Shown here one piece after another: positions 7,711 through 15,792 of a stretch of DNA of 61,517 nt; position 1 is the first letter of the stretch; every line of letters begins with the position of its first letter. A model generated the notes under the pieces. The model was not told where the DNA came from, did not search any database, and saw only the letters and a program-made list of their open reading frames with translations. The position numbers and the translations under genes are program-made. The stretch is from positions 1 to 61,517 of the forward strand of contig CAIQVH010000023.1 of assembly GCA_903875215.1 (NCBI GenBank), given 5' to 3'. Origin of the DNA: an uncultured Anaerolineae bacterium. Its GTDB lineage: Bacteria; Chloroflexota; Anaerolineae; Anaerolineales; Villigracilaceae.

Positions 7711-8343
7711 ATGACGGATAGCGAACGTCAGAAAATCTTGGAAATGATCGAGGCTGGCAAGATCACCCCGCAAGATGGTTTGATTTTGATGCAGACCCTG
7801 GAAACGACCCCGCTGGAGCTGGCAGCGGCGGATCAGACGCAAGAGACCCCTGGCCCCGAATCCACCGAATCGGCGGCGGAGAAGGAGCGTCGCGAGGCCT
7901 TTTTTGCCGGGAAATTGAAGCGTTTTCGGCGCCTGTGGCTGATCCCGCTTTTTTTCAGCCTGCTGTTGACGGTCGGCGCGGCGTACTGGATGTTCCTCCA
8001 GCTGCAACATTCCGGCCTGGGATTCGGGTTTCTGTTTCCCGCTTTGCTGCTGGCCCTGGGCGTGCTGACGCTCACGCTGGCTGCTGCAAGCCGCGATGCG
8101 CGCTGGTTGTATCTCAACGTGCTGCAAAAGCCGGGTGAAACCCCGCGCCGGATTGTGATTGCGTTTCCGATGACCCTGGTGACCGGGCTGGTCAATCTGA
8201 CTGGCGGCCTGGCGCCCGGCTTCGAGCGCGAGCGGATGAAAATGGTCATGGAAGCCTTTACGCAGAGTATTTCCCTGGACGAGCCGGTGCTGATCGAAGT
8301 CCATGACGATGATGGCGAAGAGGTTCAGATTTACATCGGGTAG
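7711..8343 (+). CDS. Two-TM protein with N-terminal YvlB/SHOCT-like module
   Basis: A 210-residue protein. The N-terminal module (5-30, RQKILEMIEAGKITPQDGLI) is followed by a charged linker, two transmembrane segments (about 75-97 and 103-126) and a cytoplasmic C-terminal domain (about 147-210, ending EVQIYIG). That C-terminal domain is recognisably related to the C-terminus of the next gene product, so the two look like a membrane-bound and a soluble version of one protein. The function is unknown; membrane stress sensing is suggested by context only. Confidence 0.65.
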   Translation: MTDSERQKILEMIEAGKITPQDGLILMQTLETTPLELAAADQTQETPGPESTESAAEKERREAFFAGKLKRFRRLWLIPLFFSLLLTVGAAYWMFLQLQHSGLGFGFLFPALLLALGVLTLTLAAASRDARWLYLNVLQKPGETPRRIVIAFPMTLVTGLVNLTGGLAPGFERERMKMVMEAFTQSISLDEPVLIEVHDDDGEEVQIYIG

Positions 8344-8351
8344 GAGGCAGA

Positions 8352-8735
8352 ATGGCTACGGCTGAAGAACGCATGCGAATCTTAAAGATGATTGACGAGG
8401 GGAAAATCAGTGCCGAAGAAGGCGCTAAATTGCTTTCGGCGCTCAGCGAGAGCCGCCGTGGGCCCAATGCGCCGGCGGTTGCGCGCGTGCCAGGCGCGGC
8501 GCGCTGGCTGCGGGTGCGCGTCACCGATGTGGCCAGCGGGCGGTCCAAGGCCACCGTGCAAATTCCCCTGGCGCTGTTGGATGCCGGCATGAAAATCGGC
8601 GCGCACTTTGCTCCGGAGGTGGAGGGGGTTGATATGACGACCATCCTGGAAGCGCTGCGCTCCGGGATGACCGGCAAGATCGTGGATGTCGTTGACGAGA
8701 AAGACGGCGAACACGTGGAAATCTTTGTGGAGTAA
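8352..8735 (+). CDS. Small soluble protein with YvlB/SHOCT-like module
   Basis: A 127-residue protein. Module at 5-30 (EERMRILKMIDEGKISAEEG), then a short Arg/Ala-rich linker and a C-terminal domain ending HVEIFVE that parallels the C-terminus of the preceding two-TM protein (compare DGEEVQIYIG with DGEHVEIFVE). It lacks the two TM helices, so it is probably cytosolic. It is the last gene of the operon; a very long hairpin follows. The function is not known. Confidence 0.65.
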   Translation: MATAEERMRILKMIDEGKISAEEGAKLLSALSESRRGPNAPAVARVPGAARWLRVRVTDVASGRSKATVQIPLALLDAGMKIGAHFAPEVEGVDMTTILEALRSGMTGKIVDVVDEKDGEHVEIFVE

Positions 8736-8771
8736 AAAAGCCTGCGCCGCGTGAGGCGTTGACACGCATGT

Positions 8772-8821
8772 CTACAAACCGGCCCCCATCCTCAAGGTTG
8801 AGGATGGGGGCCGGTTTGTAG
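8772..8821. terminator. Very long perfect hairpin between convergent genes
   Basis: A 24-bp perfect stem (8772-8795 with 8798-8821; arm starts CTACAAACCGGCCCCCATCC) with a 2-base loop GG and no T tract on either strand. It lies between the plus-strand operon and the minus-strand RACE gene, so it may stop or process both transcripts. It could instead be a small mobile palindromic element. Confidence 0.6.
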
Positions 8822-8866
8822 CGCGCTTCTGCCTTTGCCCGGGACTCGGTTTCCGGGCGCAATGGC

Positions 8867-10663
8867 CTACCCGAGCATCATCCCTTCGGTGAAACTGGCC
8901 ATAAACTGGCGGTGCAGGGTCAGCTCGACATAGCGGGAGTGCTGAGAAAATTGCAACGCTTCGAGGCGCTTTTTTCGGGAGATGAGCATCTGCCGCGCCC
9001 CCGCTCCAGCCGCGTTGCCGATTTGACGGAATTTTTCCAGCGGCAGCGTGGGAAACATCCCCACCCGCATCGCGGAGGCGAGATCGAGGTAGGTGCCAAA
9101 GGCCCCGGCCACGATAAATTCATCCAGATCCTCGGCCTTGATCCCGGCTTCGGCCAGCAACACTTCCTCCCCGGCGCGGATGGCGCCCTTGGCCAGCTGG
9201 ATCTCGTTGATGTCGGAGCGCGAGAGCAGCACATCCTGCCCGTGTCCGCTTTCAGCGGCGGGGGCCAGCACAAACTCGCGCTTCCCCTCGCGTACGCGTA
9301 CCAGCGGGTGCTCCGGCCGCAGATTGCCGCGCTTATCCAGCGCTCCAACTTTCACCAGCTCGCCGATGGCATCCAGGATACCCGAGCCACAGATTCCCAC
9401 CGCCGGGCGATGGTCGATGGTGGCGATCTTGATCGTCTCGCCCAGGCTGACTTTTTCGATTGCGCCAGGCGCGGCGCGCATCCCGTCGCGGATGTGAGCG
9501 CCTTCAAAGGCCGGGCCGGAGGCGCACGAGCACGAATAGAGTTTGCCGTCTACGGCCAGGCTGATTTCGGTGTTGGTGCCGATATCCAGCGCCAGCACTT
9601 TTTGGGAGGTGGTATGCACGTCGGCGGCAATGGCCATGGCAACGTGGTCGGCGCCGACGTAACCGGCGATGTTGGGAGGCAGGTAAATGTAGCCGCCGGG
9701 AGAAATCTTCAGCCCGATCTCGGCGGCGGGGAATTCGAGTGGTTCGCCAGCAGCGGGCACATATGGCGAGGCGCCCAGCTGCTCCACCGGCAGGCCGGCC
9801 AGCAGGTGGTGCATGGCTGTGTTGCCGACGATGACCGCCTCCACCACGCTATCCACTGAAACGCGCGCCTGGATGGTCAATTCGGTGATCAGGCTGTTGA
9901 GGGTCTCGACGATTTTGGTTTGCAGGATGCGCCGCCCGTCAGCGTGGGTGTTGGCGTAGTGAATACGGCTGATGACATCTTCGCCGTAGCCGATTTGGGG
10001 GTTCATGGCGCCTGATTTGGCGAGGGTGGCGCCGTTGGCCAGATCCACCAGATAGGCGGCGACCTTGGTGGTGCCGATATCCACCGCCAGGCCGAGCAGC
10101 GGGGTTTGGTGCGGCAGCACGGCGACAATTTCTGAGCCGCGCAGGGCCAGACGCACTTGCCAGTTGTAGCGGCGCAGGCGCTCGGAAAGATCGACCAGCA
10201 GGCGGCGGCTGAGGTGTGTACCGGCCTGGTTGACGGCGGCCAGCAGCCGGGTGGAATCGGGGCGCAGGTCGGTCATCAGCGGTGGGGAGATGGTCAGGTC
10301 GAGCGGCAGGAGAATCGGGTCCACTTCCACATCCACCATTTGCCCTTCGATGGAGAGGCGCTGGGGCGTGCTCAGGCTTTCGGGCGGGATGTCGACCTTG
10401 ACGTGGCTGGTGGGGATGCACTGGCAGGCCAGGCGCTGCCCGGCAGCCAGTTCAGCGGGGGTCAGCGCGGCCTGTTCTTCCAGCGTGGGTGGCTCGGCCT
10501 GGCCGCGCGCCAGGCGCACCCGGCAGTCGAAGCAGGCACCTTGCCCGCCGCAGGTGGCGAGCAGTTCCACGCCGGCGGCCTGGGCGGCTTCGAGCAGGGT
10601 GGCGCCGCTTTCGATTTCGGTGCGGCGGCCAACGGGTTCAAGGTCAATGGTGAGTTTGGGCAT
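8867..10663 (-). CDS. RACE protein: ATP-dependent reductive activator of corrinoid proteins
   Basis: A 598-residue protein. The N-terminal plant-type [2Fe-2S] ferredoxin domain has C38, C44, C47 (TCGGQGACFDC) and C80/C82. A linker leads to a C-terminal ASKHA ATPase domain (DUF4445-type) with LAVDIGTTKVAAYLVDL, ALDIGTNTEI and GICGSGILD. RACo/RamA-type proteins reduce inactive Co(II) corrinoid proteins to Co(I) in methyltransferase systems using ATP. It is the last gene of a three-gene minus-strand set and overlaps the MetH-activation-like gene by 20 nt. No corrinoid protein or methyltransferase is in the window, so its client is elsewhere. Confidence 0.88.
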   Translation of the reverse strand: MPKLTIDLEPVGRRTEIESGATLLEAAQAAGVELLATCGGQGACFDCRVRLARGQAEPPTLEEQAALTPAELAAGQRLACQCIPTSHVKVDIPPESLSTPQRLSIEGQMVDVEVDPILLPLDLTISPPLMTDLRPDSTRLLAAVNQAGTHLSRRLLVDLSERLRRYNWQVRLALRGSEIVAVLPHQTPLLGLAVDIGTTKVAAYLVDLANGATLAKSGAMNPQIGYGEDVISRIHYANTHADGRRILQTKIVETLNSLITELTIQARVSVDSVVEAVIVGNTAMHHLLAGLPVEQLGASPYVPAAGEPLEFPAAEIGLKISPGGYIYLPPNIAGYVGADHVAMAIAADVHTTSQKVLALDIGTNTEISLAVDGKLYSCSCASGPAFEGAHIRDGMRAAPGAIEKVSLGETIKIATIDHRPAVGICGSGILDAIGELVKVGALDKRGNLRPEHPLVRVREGKREFVLAPAAESGHGQDVLLSRSDINEIQLAKGAIRAGEEVLLAEAGIKAEDLDEFIVAGAFGTYLDLASAMRVGMFPTLPLEKFRQIGNAAGAGARQMLISRKKRLEALQFSQHSRYVELTLHRQFMASFTEGMMLG

Positions 10664-11342
10664 AGTGATCCTGAAAGGTGCAGGTTTCGCGGCGGGAGCA
10701 GAAATCGCAGATGCGTGCGGCAGTGTCGATTTGTTCTCCCAGTCCGATGACGAGCGAGACGGATTTGACGGGGCGCATGATGAAGGAGGGCAGAAGCGTG
10801 ACTCCGGCAGCGGCTGAATCTACCAGGCGGAAAATTTCCGGTTGTCCCCGGTCAACCGGCCAGCCTTCCAGGCCGGGGCTGAGCGGAATGGTGGTCAGCA
10901 GACCTGCCTGGGCGGCCTGGGAGCTGTAATATTGGCAGGCCGCGGTGCTGAGCGCTTCCGCTGCCGCCGAGCCGACTCCGTACAGCGCCAGGCTGTGGAT
11001 CGGGTCGCTTTCGACATAGCTCAGGCTGAGTTCTTCGAGCGCCGGCCCGATGGTGCAGACCATGGCGACGATGCTGCGCGCGCTCATCAACTGCCGGGCC
11101 ACGAGCGGCCCGCTGAGTGTGGCCCGGTTTTCCAGCAGAATCCGTTCGTGGCGGATTTCCTGAATGGCATATTGGCCGACGGCTACTGCCGGGGCGATCA
11201 GGGGCAGGCCTTCGGCCAGGGCGCGCTCGGCGGCCGCGACCAGCCTGGGGCGGCGGGCGCGCACGATCTGCGGGTTGGCGCCCTGCCCAAGCAGCACCTG
11301 GTCGATGTTGATTTCAAGCGTCCAGTCTGTCAGAAGAGGCAT
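10644..11342 (-). CDS. MetH activation-domain-like protein
   Basis: About 232 residues. It resembles stand-alone relatives of the cobalamin-dependent methionine synthase activation domain, which occur beside corrinoid methyltransferase genes. Family-like stretches are VCTIGPALEELS, YGVGSAAAEALST, IPLSPGLEGWP and PSFIMRPVKSVSLVIGLG. It ends in a Cys cluster (CDFCSRRETC) that may bind metal. The frame is open to 11378; the ATG at 11342 is chosen because it avoids a 26-nt overlap with the upstream gene, but neither start has a clear Shine-Dalgarno sequence. Probable role: an accessory in corrinoid reactivation with RACE. Confidence 0.72.
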   Translation of the reverse strand: MPLLTDWTLEINIDQVLLGQGANPQIVRARRPRLVAAAERALAEGLPLIAPAVAVGQYAIQEIRHERILLENRATLSGPLVARQLMSARSIVAMVCTIGPALEELSLSYVESDPIHSLALYGVGSAAAEALSTAACQYYSSQAAQAGLLTTIPLSPGLEGWPVDRGQPEIFRLVDSAAAGVTLLPSFIMRPVKSVSLVIGLGEQIDTAARICDFCSRRETCTFQDHYAQTHH

Positions 11343-11352
11343 GCTTGCCGGC

Positions 11353-11664
11353 CTATTTGGATAATTTGATGCTGACATCGGTCGGGAGGGCCAGTTTGGC
11401 CTCGATTTCGACCGCTTTGACGATGCCCACCGGCACCGGGCAGGCGGCGTGTGTGCAATGTTTGTGCCCCATTTCGTGGATCTTGGGCATGGCGCGCCGG
11501 AAGGAAATTTCCTTGTACGGATCGACCTCGGTTAGTTCTTCTGCCAGGCGGCGCATCGCGGCGCACTCGCTGGTCATTTGTATTTTGCATAGTTTGCCCT
11601 CCATGCTGGTTTCCACCTGCGTGGAGAATCCGCAGTTTCCGGCGAAAATTTCGGCTTTGGCCAT
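11353..11664 (-). CDS. Small conserved Cys-containing protein of corrinoid-methyltransferase loci (DUF6951-like)
   Basis: A 103-residue protein starting MAKAEIFAGNCGFSTQV at an ATG with GGGAG seven bases upstream (frame open to 11709). It has scattered conserved cysteines (NCGF, GKLC, SEC, KHC, AACPVPVGIVKAVEIE). Small proteins of this kind accompany RACE and MetH-activation-like genes in anaerobes; I recall the DUF6951 label but cannot verify it. It may carry iron or metal. It is the first gene of the trio. Confidence 0.6.
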   Translation of the reverse strand: MAKAEIFAGNCGFSTQVETSMEGKLCKIQMTSECAAMRRLAEELTEVDPYKEISFRRAMPKIHEMGHKHCTHAACPVPVGIVKAVEIEAKLALPTDVSIKLSK

Positions 11665-11724
11665 GGTTTTACTCCCAAAATGGATTCGTGGTGCGGTGAT
11701 TTGGCCCACACGCGCAATGGGCGT

Positions 11725-12927
11725 TCACCGCGTAAATTTCTCAAACAGGACGGCCAGCTTCTCGGCCAGCGCGGCACGGCTGAAATCGCTTTCCAGCGCG
11801 CGGCGGCCATTCAGACCCATCCGGCGGGCAGCGGCGCGCCTGGTTTCCAGTTGCAGCACAGCCTGCGCCAGGGCCTGCGCATCGCCCGGCGCGGCGAAAA
11901 TCCCGCAATCCGCTGCTTCCACCACCGCGCGGATCACGCCGTCAATCGCCAGCACCACCGGTCGCCCGGCGGCCATATAATCAAACACCTTGTTGGGGTA
12001 AGTGGTTTTGTATTCCTCGAGCGGTTTCAAAATTGCCAGGCAGGCATCTGCCCCGGCCAGGGCCGCGGCCATCTCATATTTCGAAACCGGCGGCAGGAAC
12101 AGGATGTTCTTCAGCCCCAATTCGGCGGCGCGGGCCTGCAAATTGGGCTTTTCCTTGCCATCGCCGAGCAAAACAAACTGAATGGCGGGAGTTTGTGCCA
12201 GCAGGCCAGCACACTCCAGCACCACTTCCAGGTCGTTAGACATGCCATGTGCCCCGGCATACAGCACCACGAACTTCTCGTCCAGCTGATGCGCTGACCG
12301 GAACTGGATTCCGTCATCGAGCGGATTAAACATCCCGGGGTCGGCACCGTTTGGAATCAGTTCAACGCGCTGCGCGCCCCGACTTTTGACGTGCTCCACG
12401 TAACCCGGGCTGTTGACCATCATCCGGTCGGCGTGCCGGTATAGGAAACGCTCCAGCCACAAAGAGAGCTTGATCAGGGTCGGGTTTTTCAACACCCCAA
12501 CCGCGATGGCAAAATCGGGCCACAGATCGCGCACCTCGAACAGGAACTTTGCCCCTTTCAGCCGTGCCAGCGCCCAGGCCGTCACGCCCTGAAAAATCGG
12601 CGGCGAAGTGCCCCAGACGACATCCACGTTTCTGACGGTCAGCCCCACCCAAAAAGATGACACCATGAACGAGAAAAAGGCCAGCACGCGATGGACAAAG
12701 GATTTGTGCAGGGCATTGTAGGTATAGGCGCGCAAGATTTTTACGCCATCCGCAGAATCCGTTTTCCCGCCCGGGCCGGATTGGTCGCCGGTCAGGTAGC
12801 TGACCCGGCTGGCAATCACCGTCACCTGGTGCCCGCGTGAAACGAGAAAACGCGCCAGTTCATGGTGGCGCGTTCCGCCGGGTTCGTTCAGCGCGGCAAA
12901 AGCTTGATGGATGAGCAGGATGTGCAT
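11725..12927 (-). CDS. Glycosyltransferase family 4 (WbuB-like)
   Basis: About 400 residues with a GT-B, GT4-type architecture. The N-terminus MHILLIHQAFAALNEPGGTR and the donor-site region LIPNGADPGMFNP, VVLYAGAHG and later PNKVFDYMAAGRPVVLAIDG are typical. The frame is open to 13011, but the upstream 28 codons do not fit the family, and the ATG at 12927 lies 7 nt after the heparinase stop. It transfers a sugar from an NDP donor, probably in exopolysaccharide or capsule synthesis, as suggested by the adjacent heparinase-like gene. Confidence 0.88.
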   Translation of the reverse strand: MHILLIHQAFAALNEPGGTRHHELARFLVSRGHQVTVIASRVSYLTGDQSGPGGKTDSADGVKILRAYTYNALHKSFVHRVLAFFSFMVSSFWVGLTVRNVDVVWGTSPPIFQGVTAWALARLKGAKFLFEVRDLWPDFAIAVGVLKNPTLIKLSLWLERFLYRHADRMMVNSPGYVEHVKSRGAQRVELIPNGADPGMFNPLDDGIQFRSAHQLDEKFVVLYAGAHGMSNDLEVVLECAGLLAQTPAIQFVLLGDGKEKPNLQARAAELGLKNILFLPPVSKYEMAAALAGADACLAILKPLEEYKTTYPNKVFDYMAAGRPVVLAIDGVIRAVVEAADCGIFAAPGDAQALAQAVLQLETRRAAARRMGLNGRRALESDFSRAALAEKLAVLFEKFTR

Positions 12928-12934
12928 AGGGGCC

Positions 12935-15250
12935 TTAGTATAGCCTGAAATATTCGCTGGTAGTTTCAATGCGATCCAGCAATTCATGGATTTGCGGGTT
13001 ATGCGACTCATCCCAGGAAATCTCGTTGCTCACACACTCAAGATAATCTTCCAGCGCCTCGATTTTTCCCTGGCGGAGCTGAGCGCTGACAGATTCAATC
13101 AGCGGCCACGGCGTTTGTAGGTTGTCGTCCGGGAAATGCTCCCTGGGTGGCGCCTGACGCAGCAGCGCAGCGCATTGATCCATTAAAACGGCGATCTCAT
13201 CCAGCCGGGGCTGGTCGTCATTGGTTTCAGGGAAGCGGAATTCGCTTTCAAATTCCACCTTGATTTTGGTGGATTTGACCTCGACCGTCAGCGAGAGCGC
13301 CGGGATTTTGACGCTGTACGTCGGTGAGACCCAGCCTGCGGTCGGCTCCGAGATTCCCGGGCCGCTGAGTCGCTCTCCGGCGCGATCCAGCGTCACCTGG
13401 GCCGGTTCCGAACTTTTCAGGCGCAGCACAATCACGCCCTTTGGCGAGTGCAGATGCATTTCCAGGCCGTCCTCGCTCAGCTCGTAGGGCCAGTCGGGCA
13501 GCAGCCAGTGCAGGCGCAGCACCTGATCGAAGCGGGCCTGAAATTCCACCTGGTCGGAGATCGTCCAGGTTTCGGTGCGATCGACTTGCACCTGGCGGTG
13601 ATGAGTAGCGCCGAAGCGGCCCAGGTAGGCGGTGTGCTGACCGGCCAGTCCCTGCCAGAGATTGAACCGGTCGGAGCTGGCGAATTGGGTGGCGCATTTG
13701 ACGCCAGCAAAATCGAGGTAGAGAAAACGCCCGGCGCGGGTGAACTGGTCGGCGCCGTTGAGGGTGACGGTGTTGTGGATGGAGGCGTGGGTCAGGGCAT
13801 TGTCCCAGGGCGGGGCGGCGTTGTAGAAATAGGTCCCGGCATCCGGGGTAATGTTCAGTCCGCGCCACCACAGATCGAGGTGCAGCAGGTCGGCGTGGCC
13901 GGGGCGGGACTTGAATTCGGCGGCGCGCAGGTGCGCCCACGAGTGTCCGCGGGGCGAGGCGATGGCTGGGGCGGCGGGCGCGTTGCGCATGTAGACCATG
14001 CGGCGGTGATCGGGCAGGTAAGGGAGGAAAGGCAGGCGGCTCTCGAATTCATCTTCTGCGGGCAGTACGCCAAACCAGAGTGCCATTTCGTCCCAGGGGC
14101 CGCTTTCCAGTGGGCGTTCGGCCTGAAAGGCCAGCCAGGCGGCCTGCAGGATGGGGCGATAGTCGTCAAATGGGCAATTGGTGAGCGGGAAGATGTTCGC
14201 GCCGTCGTTGGGGCCAAGGTTGGCCGCCCGCCCGCTGAACGGATCAATCAGGGCCAGCAGCCATTGGGTGGCGGCGGTCAGCCGGGCGTGAGCCTGCGGC
14301 GTGACCAGCGTGGGGCGGTCTTTGCCAAATTTCACTTCCGTCAGGCCGCCGGTTTTGCGCGCCAGGGCGTAGACCCACAGCGCGGTTTGCAGCATCAGGC
14401 GGTGGTAGTTCATGCTGTGCTGAACGTATTCCCCGCCTTTTTCAATCTGGTTTTCGAAGCACCAGGTCAGCCACTGCCAACCGGTTTCCTTCCATTGAGC
14501 GGCATCCGGGTGAGCGGGCAGGGCCAGCGCGGCGGTGTAGAGCGCAGCGGATTCGGTGAGTAAATGATTGTTGTTTTGCGAGCGCGCATACAGCAGGGTA
14601 GCGGGTATCCGGGCGGCGTGGACGGCTGTCGCAGCGGCCAGAGCAGCGAGGCGTGCGGGTGTGGTCACTTCCGCTTTGGCGAAAACCTGCCCGGCCCAGA
14701 CAAAGGCCATTAAACGGAGACCAACTTCCTGTCCAGACATCCAGTTCGGCCCCAAATAGGGCGGATTTGCGGCTGAGAACTCGTCAAAATAGCGCCAGAA
14801 AGCGGCGGCGTAGCGTTCGTCGCCGCTGGCGTGGAAGGCGCGCCCAAGTGTGAAGGCCCAGCCGAAGCGGGCGGGTTCCCAGGTGAATTTGATGTCGGAA
14901 GTGGGCAGCGGGAGACGGCCGGATTCGAATTCCGTCCAATGAGCGTGGGGCGCGGCTGAAGCCAGCTGGATTTCAAGCGGGTCGCCGCCAAACTGGCGGA
15001 ATTTGCCGCTGACGATTTCATCGGCGGCGGCGCGCAGTTCGGCCAGGCCGGTTGCGCCCAGAATGGCCAGAAGGCGGGCGCGTTCGGGCAGGTCAAAGAG
15101 CGGTTCAAGCCGCAAATCGTCCCGCCAGGCGGGAGGCTGGATGGCGCGGCGGTAATGACCGCTTTTCAATCCCAGCTGGTAGAGCGCGTTGAGCATCACT
15201 GGCTCAAGTCTCAGTTCGCGGGCGGCTTTCAGGGCAAGAAAGAGCTTCAT
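12935..15250 (-). CDS. Heparinase II/III-family polysaccharide lyase
   Basis: A 771-residue protein. The N-terminal alpha/alpha-toroid domain includes FKFTWEPARFGW-like DIKFTWEPARFGWAFTLGRA, SQNNNHLLTESAALYTAALA and EYVQHSMNYHRLMLQTALW. The C-terminal beta-sandwich heparinase II/III domain has GHADLLHLDLWWRGLNITPD and HNTVTLNGADQF. There is no clear signal peptide, as is usual for cluster-associated members. Such genes sit in exopolysaccharide clusters next to GT4 and bi-domain oxidoreductases. It overlaps the upstream Nudix gene by 4 nt (ATGA) and leads GT4 by 7 nt, so it is in one operon. Confidence 0.83.
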   Translation of the reverse strand: MKLFLALKAARELRLEPVMLNALYQLGLKSGHYRRAIQPPAWRDDLRLEPLFDLPERARLLAILGATGLAELRAAADEIVSGKFRQFGGDPLEIQLASAAPHAHWTEFESGRLPLPTSDIKFTWEPARFGWAFTLGRAFHASGDERYAAAFWRYFDEFSAANPPYLGPNWMSGQEVGLRLMAFVWAGQVFAKAEVTTPARLAALAAATAVHAARIPATLLYARSQNNNHLLTESAALYTAALALPAHPDAAQWKETGWQWLTWCFENQIEKGGEYVQHSMNYHRLMLQTALWVYALARKTGGLTEVKFGKDRPTLVTPQAHARLTAATQWLLALIDPFSGRAANLGPNDGANIFPLTNCPFDDYRPILQAAWLAFQAERPLESGPWDEMALWFGVLPAEDEFESRLPFLPYLPDHRRMVYMRNAPAAPAIASPRGHSWAHLRAAEFKSRPGHADLLHLDLWWRGLNITPDAGTYFYNAAPPWDNALTHASIHNTVTLNGADQFTRAGRFLYLDFAGVKCATQFASSDRFNLWQGLAGQHTAYLGRFGATHHRQVQVDRTETWTISDQVEFQARFDQVLRLHWLLPDWPYELSEDGLEMHLHSPKGVIVLRLKSSEPAQVTLDRAGERLSGPGISEPTAGWVSPTYSVKIPALSLTVEVKSTKIKVEFESEFRFPETNDDQPRLDEIAVLMDQCAALLRQAPPREHFPDDNLQTPWPLIESVSAQLRQGKIEALEDYLECVSNEISWDESHNPQIHELLDRIETTSEYFRLY

Positions 15251-15786
15251 AGCGAGAGGTGTCCGAGTTGAGAGAGGGCAAAAAACAGGGCGCTGAGGTG
15301 CATGGCTTGCAGGAAGTCGCCATTTTGCGCCATCTGAATGACAGCGGCCAGCGGCGTGGGGTGGATTTCGATGCGCTCCAGATCCTCGGCGGATTGCGCG
15401 CCGGTTTTTTCCACGTCTTGCGCCAGGAAGATGTGCATGCGGTTGGTGTGATTATCAGGGTTGGGCGAGACGGCGGGCATTTCCTGCCAGCGGCCGCCAC
15501 TGTAGCCGGTTTCTTCCAGCAGTTCGCGGCGGGCGGCTTGCAGCGGGCTTTCGCCGGGGTCAATCATCCCGCCGGGGATTTCCCAGATGATCTGGCCGAC
15601 GCCGTGCCGGTAGAGCCGAATCAGCAAGACTTCCTGCTGGCGAGTGAGGGCGAAAACGCAGGCCCAGTCGCTGAATTCCAGGATGACCGGTTCGATGAGC
15701 CGGCCGTCGGGCAGCTGGCAGGTGTCGAGGCGCACTTTGGGGTGCAGGCGGCGCGAGGAGAGCGCTTTCAGGGTGGTGACGGGCAT
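15247..15786 (-). CDS. Nudix hydrolase, ADP-ribose pyrophosphatase-like
   Basis: A 179-residue protein with a complete Nudix box (GGMIDPGESPLQAARRELLE then ETGY) preceded by an NudF-like strand arrangement (WACVFALTRQQEVLLIRLYR, IIWEIPGG). It likely hydrolyses ADP-sugars or another nucleoside diphosphate linked to X. It starts 6 nt after the D-amino-acid dehydrogenase-like gene stops and overlaps the heparinase start by ATGA, which places it inside the same minus-strand operon. Confidence 0.88.
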   Translation of the reverse strand: MPVTTLKALSSRRLHPKVRLDTCQLPDGRLIEPVILEFSDWACVFALTRQQEVLLIRLYRHGVGQIIWEIPGGMIDPGESPLQAARRELLEETGYSGGRWQEMPAVSPNPDNHTNRMHIFLAQDVEKTGAQSAEDLERIEIHPTPLAAVIQMAQNGDFLQAMHLSALFFALSQLGHLSL

Positions 15787-15792
15787 GGGTTT

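Noticed and set aside
8912-9859. 315-codon plus-strand frame opposite the RACE gene
   Set aside because: Shadow ORF; the RACE protein on the minus strand has ferredoxin and ASKHA motifs.
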